64,000 nucleotides of DNA, from NCBI RefSeq assembly GCF_000090795.2, contig NW_003546673.1:4329-68328 (forward strand), read 5' to 3'. This DNA comes from Amphimedon queenslandica. Its lineage: Eukaryota > Porifera > Demospongiae > Haplosclerida > Niphatidae. Made by a program: the position numbers and the translations under genes. Positions 11,719-25,065 of the stretch are shown here, piece after piece; the stretch's first letter is position 1; every line of letters starts with the position of its first letter. The notes under the pieces were generated by a model that saw only the letters and a list, made by a program, of their open reading frames with translations, had not been told where the DNA came from and made no database searches.

Positions 11719-12264
11719 CCTTTCCTCTGTCTCTCTCTCTCTCTCTTCTTAGTCTCCATTCTTTCCTAAGCACAAGTCCCCTGGTTTAAGGTTTGGTATG
11801 AAGGTACCTTCTAAAGAGGAGACCCTCTCAGAGGAAGAGATTGAAGCACTGATAGAAGAGGTCATGGCAACATTTGATGATGCTGACATAACCCTCAAGG
11901 ATCCCTTCATATCACCAGTCAACTCACCTGATGAATTACTCAAGGGTCTACCTCTTATTAACATCATTGTGAGCTTGTCTTTACCATTGTCATTCATGCA
12001 AATGTGTCCTTTAAATTTTGCCCCGTTCTTTCATAGGTTTGTTCATTAGACCCATTACTTGATGATGGTATTATGATGGCTCAGAGATTAAAGTCCCTAG
12101 ATCAGCCAGTGACACTGACTGTCATGGAGAACCTCTCTCATGGCTACCTGAGTCTAACAGGAACAGAGCAGCTCAATGCAGCTTATGCTAAGAGCATTGC
12201 TATGATGAAGCAGGCTCTGATGGTTGGGGTCCAACAGGAGAATAACTCTGAGAAAGAGAGTTAG
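8137..12264 (+). CDS. LIPE: Hormone-sensitive lipase
   Basis: Fifteen exons join in phase to 862 aa. They start at 8137, 8514, 8972, 9188, 9434, 9837, 10000, 10179, 10337, 10524, 10839, 11059, 11295, 11753 and 12037. Residues 1-~330 form the HSL N-terminal domain. The alpha/beta-hydrolase core has the oxyanion motif HGGGFV at ~373, the nucleophile in GDSAGG (Ser ~447), Asp ~792 in SLDPLLDD and His ~822 in NLSHGYL, so the triad looks intact. HSL hydrolyses diacylglycerol and cholesteryl or retinyl esters. Between Ser and Asp lies a long regulatory insert: a proline-rich stretch ([11 protein letters not shown]), then a Glu-rich acidic segment. Intron 1 has a GC donor. Introns hold ATT and CT microsatellites. 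Confidence 0.95.
9778..9832. repeat. ATT/TTG trinucleotide microsatellite (LIPE intron 5)
   Basis: A run of ATT units passes into (TTG)n and ends directly at the exon 6 acceptor TTACAG. The microsatellite therefore forms the polypyrimidine-poor 3' end of this intron, and length change could influence splicing. Confidence 0.85.
11664..11749. repeat. CT dinucleotide microsatellite (LIPE intron 13)
   Basis: (CT)n over roughly 48 bp, a CACACA break and a second (CT)n lead to the exon 14 acceptor TTCTTAG. The repeat works as an unusually long polypyrimidine tract. A shorter CT run plays the same role in intron 6 (9968-9992). Confidence 0.85.
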
Positions 12265-12496
12265 GTAGCATGAAGGACTGGAATTTTTAATACAGCGATA
12301 TTATACATTATGATTAAAGGAATAATATAATGCATAGAGATTCTTCTATTATTGCCAAACCTTTTTAATGATACATTATAATTATTAATTTTATTCATTT
12401 TTGCATGCCTTGTTTGGGTGGGGCTGCTTTGAAATTGACACCTTTGATTTGAATGAATTTCTTTGAAAAGTAGTCTGATAGATTAAGACGCAGAGC

Positions 12497-14150
12497 ATGG
12501 CATCTCTGAAAACGCTACTCTCTATTTGGGATCTCCAAGAAGATGACGAAAATATAAGAGAATTGTTTTTTAGCTCAAAATCCAACAAATTATCAAGTGA
12601 ATTTTGTAGTAGTCAAGATTTGAAAGGTGACACCTTTTTGCCTGACTTGGAGCCATGTCCTTCTTGCAACAGCTTGAACAGCAGCAAGAGCTCGTGGTGC
12701 ACTGAATGTGGAAAATCTCTTTTAGGAGAGGAAGGAAGGAGACCGGAGCAACAACCAAAAAAGAAACAAGAAGGAGACTTTGCTCAAAATTTACTACTGG
12801 ATGACATACCTATTGATTCACATAGATCATCATTAGAGCTGGACATTATGATTGATAGTTCAAGTACCACATCATCTTATTGTAATGGATATACATATGA
12901 AAGAAAGTGGGGGAGTTCGTCAAGGTACCACATGTGGCAGAAACCAAGTTCTTTAAAAAAACTATCAGTTTCATCAATCCCTGACTATGATACAGAAATG
13001 AATACACCTGCTATTGATTCAAACTCTATCACAGCACAAGAACAACCTCTTACTGTTAGTTTCATTGATCTTCCTAATGAGATCCTCCTCTTCATTTTGT
13101 CCTTTCTGTCACCTCTTGATGTAGCGGCATTTGGTCTTGTCTGTACAAGGTTTCGTCAAATCTCAATGTTAGACTATAGTAAGTTTATTCTATGCACAAA
13201 AAAATATTCAAGTTTTTCACTATTAGGGAAGACAATTGTTTTGAGAGGTTCACTAACAAAATGTAGACTTAAGGAAGCCACAATGCTCCAGCCATCAATC
13301 CTGGTCCTTAAGAATTGCAAAGCAAGTTCCCTTTCAGTTGCAGAGATTGACAAAGGAATTTCTTATATCGGAAACAGATTAAAAGTATAAGGAAATGAAA
13401 ATGACTGTCTCGTTTATATCTATTTAGAGGCTGGTGGTGGATATGTGTGATATGGGAAGCTCTGGCAGCAATGGATTACTGTCTGCAGTGGCCCATTACT
13501 GTCCCTCTCTTACATCTCTTGAGCTCCATTGGACATTTATCAGTGGATCTCACCTTCTGCAAGTTGTCAAAGCCTGCAAGAGGTGAGAGGATTTGCAACC
13601 TATGAAACTTTGTTTATACTTTGCATAATATAGTTTAGAAGAACTGTGTTTGACTGATGTGTCTGGTATCAGTCTTAAGGAATGGCATAAAGTCATAAAG
13701 AGACTAGCATTACTGAAACAGTATGTTGAACTGCAAACTGCATCATTGAGTCATGCAATGTTTAATTCTCATAGTTTTCATGATTTATCTGTTGCTCTAT
13801 GTCCTGAAGTTCCTCTAACTGCTTTCCTGCTTTCATCTCAGCCACTTCTTTCACTAAGATCATTAAAAATTAGACAAAACATCAATAAAGTAATTACAGC
13901 AAACTGTAATGGACACATTCTTATACTGTAATAGGTAACAGTGGAAGACATTCATGCACTACTGACAGATATTGCTCCAAATATTGCTTTTATAAAATTA
14001 GAATGCATTGAGGTATGTAAAGTAAAAAACAATTCAGCATTATAAAGATATAATATTGTACTATTTTTAAATGTACAGGCTGATGAGGAAGTGTTGCAGT
14101 ACATTGAAAGTAAAGGGATCGGGTTGCAGTTGGATGTAATGGTCAATTAA
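12497..14150 (+). CDS. F-box protein with N-terminal zinc ribbon and LRR-like C terminus
   Basis: Five exons, 12497-13384, 13428-13582, 13634-13889, 13935-14012 and 14079-14150, give 482 aa. Around residues 53-73 is a CPSC..(14)..CTEC zinc-ribbon-like knuckle. At ~190-230 is a clear F-box (FIDLPNEILLFILSFLSPLDVAAFGLVCTRFRQI), the Skp1-binding motif of SCF ubiquitin ligases. The remainder has leucine-rich-repeat-like strands (LTSLELHW, LEELCLTDVSG, LRSLKI) typical of FBXL substrate receptors. The middle (~85-185) is Ser-rich and probably disordered. I do not recognise a specific orthologue. The first intron is only 43 bp. The stop codon overlaps that of the convergent gene. Confidence 0.8.
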
Positions 14151-16058
14151 TGCTTTGGATGGGAGCCCAATGGAAGTTTAGTGTTTTCTAAAGTGAATGT
14201 GCCACCATTGGTCACATCACCATTGCTGCTACCACTGCTCTCGTCCTCTCCTTCGCCGGTCGTCTTTTTAGGATTATAGTGTCGTATGTAGCGACAGTTT
14301 TTGATCCGCTCCATCATTTCACCGAGTGTCATGGCAGAAGAGCTCTAAAGAGAAAAGAACCAGCTAACTAATAACGGATAACTTGATTGTGCAGCATAAA
14401 TTGTTGTTATTTGTGTATTAGTATCAGAAAGTGTAATAAAAATTGGGGATGGTTCTGGAGCCATTTTTTGGAAAAAACCATGGGCTATACAGTACACGGT
14501 ATTTTTCAGAAATTGTCTCTTTAAAAAAATGGCCGTAACTCAAAAAATTGAGCTCGGAATCAGCTCAAACTTTTCGTGCAGCATAAGGACATCAATATGC
14601 ATCAAAAAATGTAATAAAAATTGGAGGTGATTTTGAAGCCATTTTTTGGGAAAAAACCATGGGCTGTATGTAGTACAGGGATTTTTCCAGAAATTGGCTC
14701 ATTTAAAAAAATGGCCGTAACTCGAAAAATTGAGCTCGGAATCAGCTCAAACTTTCTGTATAGCATAAGGACATCAATATGCATTTTTAATTGTAATAAA
14801 AATTGGAGGTGATTTTGGAGCCATTTTTGAGAAAAAACCATGGGCTATAGATCTAGTACAGGGAATTTTTTAGAAATTGGCTCATTAAAAAAAATGGCCA
14901 TAACTCAAAAAATTGAGCTCGGAATCATCTCAAACTTTTTGTGCAGCATAAGGACATTAATATGTATCAGAAAATGTAATAAAAATTCGAGGTGATTTTG
15001 GAGCCATTTTTGAGAAAAAACCATGGGCTATAGTACAGGGAATTTTTTCAGATTTTGGCCGATTTAAAAAAAAATGATATTAACTTGAAAATTTTTCAAC
15101 AGAATCAGCTACATAGCATAAGGACATCAATGTGTATATGATATGATTCTGTGCATGCTTTGCAAACCTCTTTCTTTGCTTTTTCCAGTTCTTCCTGTTC
15201 GTCTTTTGTGAGTTCTTTAAACATTTCCTCTTCTTCCTCAGTCATTATCAGAGTGTCCAGGAGTGCAGCTGATGATGAGCTGGAGCCTGTTGCTTGAAGA
15301 TTATAAAATTGCTTGAAGGCCGTTGGGTCATAGCTTGAGCTGTCCAGCTTCATTGCCATGCTAGCCTTAAGAAGTGCACTTTTACTTGTGGTTTTGGATG
15401 TTGCTGGTACCACAACAGAGCTGCTGCTTGCAGAGCATTCGTCCAAATCATCCTCACTGCTGACACTGGTGAGAGACTTTCTACCAGTTACTCCTGATGC
15501 TGTTGTCAGTGGATGCTGTGGAGCTTGGGATCTCACTAAAGCAGAGACTGTCGTTGGAGCTTGCCTTCTAAACTTCTGCGGAGATGAGATGTAAGGAGAT
15601 GTAGCAATGTTGTATTGTCCCCTTATTTTCAGCGAAGAACCTCCTGGCTCTATGAAAGGTGCACTCTCACTGCTTGAGAGGTCGTCATCAAGGCCCTTGC
15701 TATTACGTCGAGGGGAAGAATCACCATTCGGATTAGGTAACTCAATAGTAACTGATGTAGCATTGGAGAAGAGGAGCTTCCTTTTGGAATCATTGATGAG
15801 TCCATCATTTCTTCTAGTTCTTCTGCTAACTGTTGGGCTCTCGTCCTTCTGTCTCTGTTCTTCTAGTCTTCTCCAGCTCATCTTCAGGGCTTGTTGGTGA
15901 TCAGATATGTAACTGTTTGTGGCTTTTGTCTGCTTCTCTAGTCTCTCTATTTCTCTCTTGAGGTGCATCTCCTGCTTCCTTAGCTCTGCCCTTATCTTTG
16001 GGTCCGTCTCGGCAAAGTTTATCCTCTTCTTGTTATGAAGAGGAGATGAATGCGCCAT
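14147..16058 (-). CDS. Uncharacterised coiled-coil protein
   Basis: Two exons, 16058-15168 and 14344-14147 (phase 0), give 362 aa. Residues ~18-75 are charged and helical (RAELRKQEMHLKREIERLEKQ...), probably a coiled coil. The middle is Ser/Thr-rich. An acidic helix follows (EEEEEMFKELTKDEQEELEKAKKE). The C-terminal exon starts with SSSAMTLGEMMERIKNCRYIRHYNPKKT and ends in a low-complexity tail. I do not recognise the family; nothing indicates an enzyme. The single 823 bp intron is mostly palindrome-family repeats. The last codon and stop overlap the end of the F-box gene on the other strand. Confidence 0.7.
14440..15125. repeat. Tandem repeat, variant subfamily, four units
   Basis: Four head-to-tail units of ~175-180 bp fill the intron of the coiled-coil gene. 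Each holds AATGGCCGTAACTCAAAAAA, TTGAGCTCGGAATCAGCTCA, CATAAGGACATCAATATG, GCCATTTTTGAGAAAAAACC, then ATGGGCTATAGTACAGGG. Layout and several segments (GGAATCAGCTCAAACTTT, CATAAGGACAT, AGTACAGGG) match the family at 18300 and 57150, but the left half of the palindrome has decayed to CCATGGGCTAT. Units are near-identical, so the array is young or homogenised. It creates spurious ORFs of ~60-80 codons. Confidence 0.88.
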
Positions 16059-16331
16059 TATTGATAGCTGCTTTTTTGTTGTTTATTAGAAAATAGAGAA
16101 ATTAGCTAACCAGCCCCACCCACAGCTTCCACCTAAGCTCAGATCATGAATATAGTTTTGCTTGAGCTACACCCACGCATTTGTTCAATTTTTCCAAAAG
16201 TGTAAGATTAATATTTTTTATTATAATAAAGTGATGTTATTCAGAAGAGAATTCGAGTGATAAGAAATCATAGGATAATTACAAACAATTAGTATTATGA
16301 TAATAAGCTAGTAGTCATATTATTATTAATC

Positions 16332-16368
<37 letters not shown>

Positions 16369-16547
16369 CTGAGAAAACAGCACACGACACACACAGACAC
16401 TAAGAATGTGTGTACATTGAACATACTATTATGATACAAACAGTAAAACTGTGAATAACAATTACAGTATCAGTTAATAAGTGAATGAGCAATCAGAGAG
16501 AGGAGAGAGAGGGAGAGAAAGAGAGATGAATGGGGATTAAATAATCA
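16059..16547. other. Intergenic gap
   Basis: 489 bp lie between the coiled-coil gene start and the RapGAP-BTB stop. The gap holds a (TAA)n microsatellite (~16331-16368), a short ACAC tract (~16381-16400) and a GA-rich tract (~16495-16526). No coding frame or RNA gene is evident. The promoter of the coiled-coil gene should lie at its left end. Confidence 0.6.
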
Positions 16548-16754
16548 TTATCTGGAGCTGAGTACAGAGCTTTTGATCTTTGGCTTAAACATTGAATAAC
16601 TGTTAGTCTCTACTGAGCTAGGATCGACCTGATAGGCCAAAGCAGTCATCACTTTCTCCATTTCAAATATACCGGAGGGAACCACAATCTGCAATTAGGA
16701 ATTAATAAAATAATTATGATGCTAAATTCTTCTTCTTATTATTATTATTATTAC

Positions 16755-16814
<60 letters not shown>

Positions 16815-16965
16815 TATTATTATTATTATTATTATCATTGAGTGAGTAAGGAATGATAAAAGAGGGAGAGGGGGAATCACAAAGAGAAACAATTATATAA
16901 GTTATATAAGATAAATAAGTTAAATAAAGAAAGAAAAACAAAGCTAGATGAGTCTATTACTATTA

Positions 16966-17016
<51 letters not shown>

Positions 17017-19738
17017 TTCATCAAATCCCCTGCATCAATCAGATGAAGCCTAACATGTTTTACAAGAGGTCTAACCAATTTCTTAAAATCCTGATCTAAT
17101 AATAAATAAATAAATAAATAAATAAAACAAGTAATTTACATGTAAATACACTGTAAATAAATAATGAATGTACATGTAACTAGCGTGTGTGTTTTCTTTA
17201 TTACTTGGTTTGATATTCTTAGTGGTCCAGTCAAGTGCTGCGTTCACTTTCAGTATCTCTTGCACTTCAATGTCACGTCTTAGGATCAAGTGAACCATAT
17301 TCTCCGACAGTTTCAGAAAGTCCTCGCTCACCAGTATATCTTCTGCATTGGAGTCTACAAACTCAAGAGTTCTCACGACCATTGTCTTTGCACACCGATA
17401 GAGGAGGTAGCTCTCCAGTTGGGTCAGTATCTTACAGACCGACTTTACCATCAGACAGTTCGACAGCTGATCAAAGCAAGCTTGTTTTAGCTCTGGGATC
17501 TCAAAGTGCTCGGCGGCACAAGTGATCCCGACGATGGTTGACGGTTGTATGGAGCAGCTACCGGTGATGAGGTACTTTAGTACTTGACTGAATACAGCAT
17601 CATTGAACTCTGGTATGGTGTACTGGATAGTAGGGAAAAAGAGGATAAAATACATGTAAGCATTATTTAATAGAAAACTTTTAAGTCAAAAGTGTAAAAA
17701 ATCTAGAACTGACTAAGTCAATGCAAGTAGAAATCTAGACGTACCTGTTCCTGTATTATCTGCTTTGGTTCTTCGAGGAAGGGCGTTCTTGGCTCTGGTG
17801 AAGAACTCATTGATCTATCCAGTAAATCCGAGGAATTCGAAGTCTTTTTCTTTTTGACGATAACCGCAGACATTAGCTTTGCCTTCTGCGGCGAGGGTTG
17901 AAACCCGTTTGCCTTCCTAGGAAGCTGAGGACTGCTGACAGTTGTATTGACACGAGCTCCACTGGAATTTAGTCTCCTACGACCAGAAGGACTCCCAATT
18001 CGAGTTTGACTGACGCCATCTTTAAACATTGACTTAAATACTCTAGAAAAATAATCATAATAAATTATAATATTAGTTAATAAAATGATGTTAATAGTAA
18101 TGCTGCTGCTGCTGCGAATGTACATATATGATGAAGTGATTGTTCTCACCTGCTCCTACAAGCCAGTATGCTCTTCACGCCAAATAAAGGGACTCTGTTC
18201 TCACCTAAACAAAGAACACAATAATATTATAATAGCAACAGTGCACAATGAATGGAGAAATCTTTTCTAGTCGTTTTTGATGAAATACCACGTACTACGA
18301 TTATACGATACAAGGTCATATAGGCATTATTTTGGAGCAACTTCAAAAATTCGTAAAAAATTTAAAATTGATTGGAATCAGCTCAAACTTTCTACACAAC
18401 ATAAGAACATGTACATGTATCAGAAAAAATTATAGAAATGAAAAAATTCTCTCTTAGTCATTTTTGGCAAAATTTGGCCGATGACCCTGTACTATAGTAC
18501 AGGGACGTTGGCCCAATTTTTGAGTAACTTTAAAAATTCATAAAAAATTCAAAATTGATCGGAATCTGCTCAAACTTTCTACACAACATAAGAACATGTA
18601 TATGTATAAAAAAAAATTATAAAAATAAAAATTCTCTTAAAAACCATTTTTGACAAAATACCCCAGCAGGGTGATTGGCACAATTTAGCAACTTTTAAAA
18701 ACACATTTACATTAAAAACACTTTGAACAAATGCATACATGTACTCAGCTCAAACCTTACCAACTATAAACATCACATCAGCAAGTTCTGGACCGGCTAG
18801 AGCATTCTTAAGATCTTCAACCAGTTTCTCATCATTAGTATACTTCTCTCTGACTGGATCCAGCAATGGACTGGGGGGCCTGAGAGAGAAAACAAAAACG
18901 GTAAACGATAAAACTATCATATACATTTACATTCAAACTCCCACCTGCTAATTCCTATGGGTAGCCACGTTCCCCTTCTACTTATCTTTCTAGTTGCCCT
19001 GCAGTTCTTCGTTGCCATTTCAAATTCCGTCAAGCAAGCGGTTAGCTCTATAAGTAGCTGTGCCCTGGACCGATTCTAAATTAAAAGAGAAAAATAATCA
19101 TCAAAACCACAAGTGGAGGAACAGGCACAACGAAACCACACAGAGATTACACGTAGCAATAATAATAATTATAAAAATAAATAAACACAAACGCTTATAA
19201 TAAAATCATCTAGCACTCCCTGATTCTGTAAAAGCAATAATATATAATATTAATTTATAATATTGCATTGATTGTCTTCCTTTACCGTTAGTTTAAGAAA
19301 CTTTGGTGCATGATAAGATGCTCTCTCTGCATTGATGATCTTAGAGAGTAGAATGTGCTGCAGCGGCTTGCAATGAGGCATGGTTGGTATGAACTGTAGA
19401 TCAGGAGAGAACGTCGGGACTGAGCTCCTGTTAGTAACCCCAATCTAAAGACAAGACATCATCATAATTATTATATGATTAACCAATTATCATTATTATT
19501 ATCATTATTATTATTATTATTATTATCATCATTATTATTATTATTAACAGTAGTACTGACTCTGTATAGAGGCTGCCCATGTGTTCCCACAATGTGTTGT
19601 ACCACAACATAAGAGTGAATGAAGTGAGAGCGAATCCAAGAAGGATTGAAAACAGCTTCAGAATTCTCAAGGAAAACTACACAAACAATATCATTCCCGA
19701 TATGACGCTTTTTATTAACCTGGAGAGAGAAAGAGAGG

Positions 19739-19787
<49 letters not shown>

Positions 19788-21386
19788 GGGAGAGATGATA
19801 TCATGTGAGTCAGCCAGATAGAAGCACAAACATAAACGTAGTAGCCAAAACAATTTACGATTGCGACAGTGATGTAAGAAATAGAAATAATTAGTAGAGA
19901 AAGACAAAAAGAAGATTAAGAAGGAAGAGAGAGAAACGTCAGACAGAGTCAGTCATACAAAGCCAGACAGACAACAAAATGCCAAATATTAACAGTTTAA
20001 CAACAAAAGCAATAACAATCACTAGAGGACATAGAAAGAAAGAGAGCAATAGTCCTTGTTCTAACCTGTTGTGGATCATTAGCACTAAAAGGCATCAAAG
20101 TTGCAACATGAAACATAACCTCCATATTCTTATACTCCATGAACACAGACTCTTCTCCGGTGAAGTTCCTGTCACCGTCCAAGCCTCCGAGAAACTTTTT
20201 AAACCCCTGTAGCTTCACACGGTCTCCCATAAGACCCAGGAACTCTTCAAAAGGTCCCGGCTCGTGTTGATTAGAGAATATCTCTTCCTCGTTGGTCTGA
20301 CCGGCCTTCACACGAAGGAGACCAACCTTGTGCTTATTCTTGACAAAAGTCTCGTCTATTTTAAGCAGTTCCTCGACCATGTTTGGTAGCCCAGCCGGTT
20401 TGAAGGACGTCTGCAGATTCATGGCACGGGAGATGGCGTTCACCACCTCCTCGCGACTCAACTGGGTGACATCCAGCTCACCAACTGGTATGAGACCATG
20501 AAGATAATGATCGGAACTGCGTACCAATATTCTATAGAAAAAGAAAGAAGTTTCGTAACATTTTAGTGCGAGCTGATTCCAAGCATAAATTTCAGAGATA
20601 CGACCAATAGTATTATGTCATACACGTTTCTGAAAAATACACGCACATGTAGGAACAAGGAAGTGATTGTATAAAATAACAACACAAGATAATGGAGTAA
20701 CCAATACAGTTACTAGTAACTACTGCTTCAGAGAGAAAGAGAGAAGCATACGAGAACAAATTTTAAAAATAATTTAAGTTACAAATCAACAGCTATAGAG
20801 CGAGAGACAGTATTATCAAAAAGGAATGAGGACACAGGAAGAGAGACAGACAGATATCATACAAGAATGCAACACTAAGCAATAAGGACTATCAATAAGT
20901 TCACTATAGCCTTCAAAGGAATTTCAAACACTGAGAGCAAGAGGGCACTACAGGGTCAACCCAGTGCACACAAACACACATGAGCATGTCATGAGACAAC
21001 AAAATGGAATCAAAACTACTTGAAAGTACACTACATGTATATGTGCACATAAATGTTTGATTGACTCTTCCTGTACTGTAGGCAATACATGACAGGTACA
21101 TTCTAAGTGTAGCTTGTGCTTATATCAACATTAGTGATTTATAGATCTTCCTGCTATTCAATAACAGTGTCTCCCATATCTCATAACATTGTTACTATAA
21201 ATATCCACAAGACACAAACAGATGGTTCTATTAATAGCACGTGAAACTGAAACCACCTCTACTAGACTCTAATAACAAAACAAGACTATCACAAGACCAA
21301 TCAAAGGTAAACCAACACCCACACACAGTGAGAGAGAAATAGACGCATAAGAAAGATATAGGATATTACATGAGATAGTAATAACA

Positions 21387-21428
<42 letters not shown>

Positions 21429-23629
21429 TACTAATACTATTAATTCAATATCAATAGCAGCTGGCTGAGTATATCATTAACCTCCAAAAATCAATTGTTC
21501 TGGCTATAACCAATCACTCATGTGTATCCAATTCAGACTGATAGTAATGTACACATACAGTGGGAAACATCAATCAGGATATGTTGTTTTAAGTGATGAC
21601 GCAGTAGCCTACACTAACTGTCATTAGCTGTATTGTAACTGCCTTTACAATCACAGGCAGAGTATCAGTAATAGGATGTTCCATCACTGATCAACTGATG
21701 ATCTGATATCAATGTACCAATCATGTAAAGCTTCACACAGGAAAGGAGTACATCATCATAAGAAGAAAGAGTGAATAGAGATTAATGTACATGTACAATT
21801 TAGTGTATTAAAGACATACAGTACACAGTGTGTCAATGATGAGTTTCCTGACTCATAAGCACATGAACCTAATTAATAATAGTGACGTCATGATTACTCA
21901 TAACATACACATAATTACAAGCTGGGAGGAGGGACTGGTCATGAACATGCATACCTTGATGTATGAGATAAGAAGGGAAGAACCACTACTATCACAATAT
22001 ACTAGGAACTGGATTACATTATACTCTACACAAATATTACTCAATATGTCACTGAAACCAGGTAGATCTATTTATGTCATAGATAATATTCTAAACAATA
22101 GTTGTACAATAAATTTGTATTCCAATCAAAACCAGCTGCGTCGGAATAATAGAGGCATGTAAAATACAGCTGTACATGTACATGTACATGTACATGTACA
22201 TGTACATGTACATGTACATGTACATGTACATGTACATTACATTTTTCTACACGCATAGTATGTACATGTACATTCAGAGAGAGAGAGAGGAGAGTTATGA
22301 TTGATTTATCTTACAAACAATCTGAGAATACATCAACCAGAACACAAACATGTAACAGGACGACACTAATACATCAAAACATTGACATCTACCAACTGAT
22401 GAGTAAAATAACATAATCAACATTAGACCACGCCCCAATGTAATACAAAAACGCATGTACGTACATGTACATGTAGCGATATGCGAAGTTAAAAACATAT
22501 ACCATACAAAGCGTATGTGCATATACACAGATGAATGATCTATTGCATCATGAAAGTATAAGTAAAAGAGACTGTTTTTGAAAAGAGAGACAACGATTAA
22601 ACTGTACAGTGTCAATGCTAGGAGCAATAGAGGCTCAAACTGAAGAATACATATAAGGCAGTGATCGACAAAAAGAGAGTGAGCGAGGGAGAAGGCGAGT
22701 ACAAAACAACAATACCATTGGCAGTATTGTGTATGTACACACAGACATCAAACAGAAGACATAGAAATTCACTTACTCGACAATAACATATTACATTGTA
22801 CACGTACATGGACATACAGACTTATACACAGCAAGTGTAGGATGAAGTGTTAAAGTGTTATTTACTGACATCATCATTATTTTACATACTCTGTGCTGTG
22901 TGTGTGTGTGTGTGTGTGCTAGCTCTTATCAGAGAGCAACTACTTCAGGGGTACATACTAACTGATTTATAAGAGTACAGGATATTAGTACATGTTCATC
23001 ATCATGGTTCGTGTGAAAGCTACATGAACATGTACCGTAGCTTCAGTTTAGAAAAAAACTCGTACATGTACATCATCTTCTACTCCTTTCTCTCCTCCCC
23101 TTCTCTTGTGTATTCTATCATACACTAGCTTGTTTTGATTAATCTCAATGGACAACTAATGGACATTCATTGAATGACATGCTCTCCCAGTATCCATAAA
23201 TGCTACATATTGATATTGCACTTGAATACACACACAGCATTCATAATGGGCTGCATGTGTTTGGTGTTTACATTTGAAATTGGATTCTAATTGAAATAGA
23301 TCGGTATAAATCGACACAGTGTCAACAATCGAATTGCTACAGAACAAAGCACACAATTTATTAATATCTTCATACAAAGGCTCCAATTATTAATACATCA
23401 ATAGACAAAAGGAGTGTAGATACAACAAACTACAAGAGAGTCCCTTTGTTGGATTGTAAAAGTAAAATTGGCAACACGATTCCACTTTCAATGGGCAGCA
23501 ACGTACAACACATTCACCATCATACTAACCTATTATATACGTACCAATTTAACACAACATAATCCCATGCAGTCTTCAATGTTCTTTATTAATCAACTCT
23601 ACTAATAATAATGATAGAGTACTGATAGA

Positions 23630-23681
<52 letters not shown>

Positions 23682-25026
23682 CTGGATTATGAATACAGTA
23701 AACACCTCATTATACATGTAGTAAAGAGGGATAAGAGAGAAGTAGGCATAGACTCTGGCTCTCTCTAAACTATATGTACAAGACTAACCACAGCCAATAG
23801 TCCCAAACTCAAGTAATAATAATACTCTGGCATCATTATTTATAATTCTATATTGTGCTGGCACATACAATCCATTAAATTATGTCCAGGCATTGTGAGT
23901 GACCATTGAAGTACTGTAATTATGTCTTATAGAGCCAAATCAGACAACGTGAGCATAAATTCAATTTGATAGGAAGAATATATCATAAGATACATGTATG
24001 CGTGTGTGTGTGTGTGTCTGTCTGTGTTCATGGAGGTGCGTCAAATGTGTGTACACCCAACTCCAACAGTGCATGAAATAAGATGAGGCCAGTGTGCTAC
24101 TCATAGAGCAACAAAGGAAGACTGTCATTATGACATACACTAACCAACTCCTTGCCTCAGGGAATACTCATAGCAATGAAGACAACACAGGAACATACAT
24201 GTACATGTAGCTGGTACTACGAATAACATGCTTGCATGTAAATACAGACAGCAATAGATCAAATAGCACTAAAAAGACTCGGTACATATAGACTATACAT
24301 GTTAATGTCCACTGTGTCTAGTATGAGGAGTTATATGGCTGGCCCGGCAGGTGCTACTTACATGTAGATCTCTTCATTAAAAATACCACAAATTAAGTTA
24401 ATAGCAACGTATCACTCAATTCACTTAATTAAAGAAATCTCTTATTAATTCAGACATATGCATTCATTCCTCAATGCTTCCTTGCTACTCACCACAAACG
24501 AATACACAGAGCAACAAAATAATTATGACACACACACACAAGAGAGAAAGAGAGAGAAATAGAGAGAGAGATAGAGAAAGAGAGAGAGTGTGTGTGAAAG
24601 AATTCTCAACTAAAACTATTTCTGTTTGTTCGTAAATTATAAATAAACACAAAATATACCTTCAGTTGTCAAAATAAGAGAAACAAGCACACACAAACAA
24701 GGCCAGACTTATTATAAACCTTATCCTAACTCACACAACATGATAACCTGTACATACACATACATGTACATCCATTATATACACACACAGTAATAATCAA
24801 TCAGTGCAGCTAGTGCAGTGATGAGCGTTTCCTATAATGTTCATGTACTTAATAATAATTTAAAACAGACACACAAACAAGACATATACACGTACATGAC
24901 AACTTGTCGGTGACACAATATATCTAACCATACCAACAGAACATCAGTCTGATTAATACATTTTAGTACTAGAGGTGGTGAATTTATTATTAGAGGTGGC
25001 AAATTCAATATTAGAGGTGGTAGGTA

Positions 25027-25065
<39 letters not shown>

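Noticed and set aside
14602-14841. Overlapping ~60-80 codon frames on both strands
   Set aside because: They lie inside the tandem repeat array and recur only because the units are identical; no family match or coding signature.
14440-15125. CRISPR-like regular repeats
   Set aside because: Units are contiguous ~180 bp tandem repeats without unique spacers, lie in an intron of an animal gene, and no cas-like gene is present.
16714-16941. Poly-asparagine protein frame
   Set aside because: Translation of an (ATT)n microsatellite in the last intron of the RapGAP-BTB gene.
19205-19250. Possible micro-exon encoding NQGVLDD between RapGAP exons 5 and 6
   Set aside because: It has an acceptor-like AG but no good donor, and direct joining KFLKLT-NRSRAQLL matches the RapGAP family (KFAKLEERTRAALL) without it.
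21830-22162. 110-codon plus-strand frame in the large intron
   Set aside because: No recognisable domain, unusual composition, no splice partners; expected by chance in 5.4 kb of AT-rich DNA.
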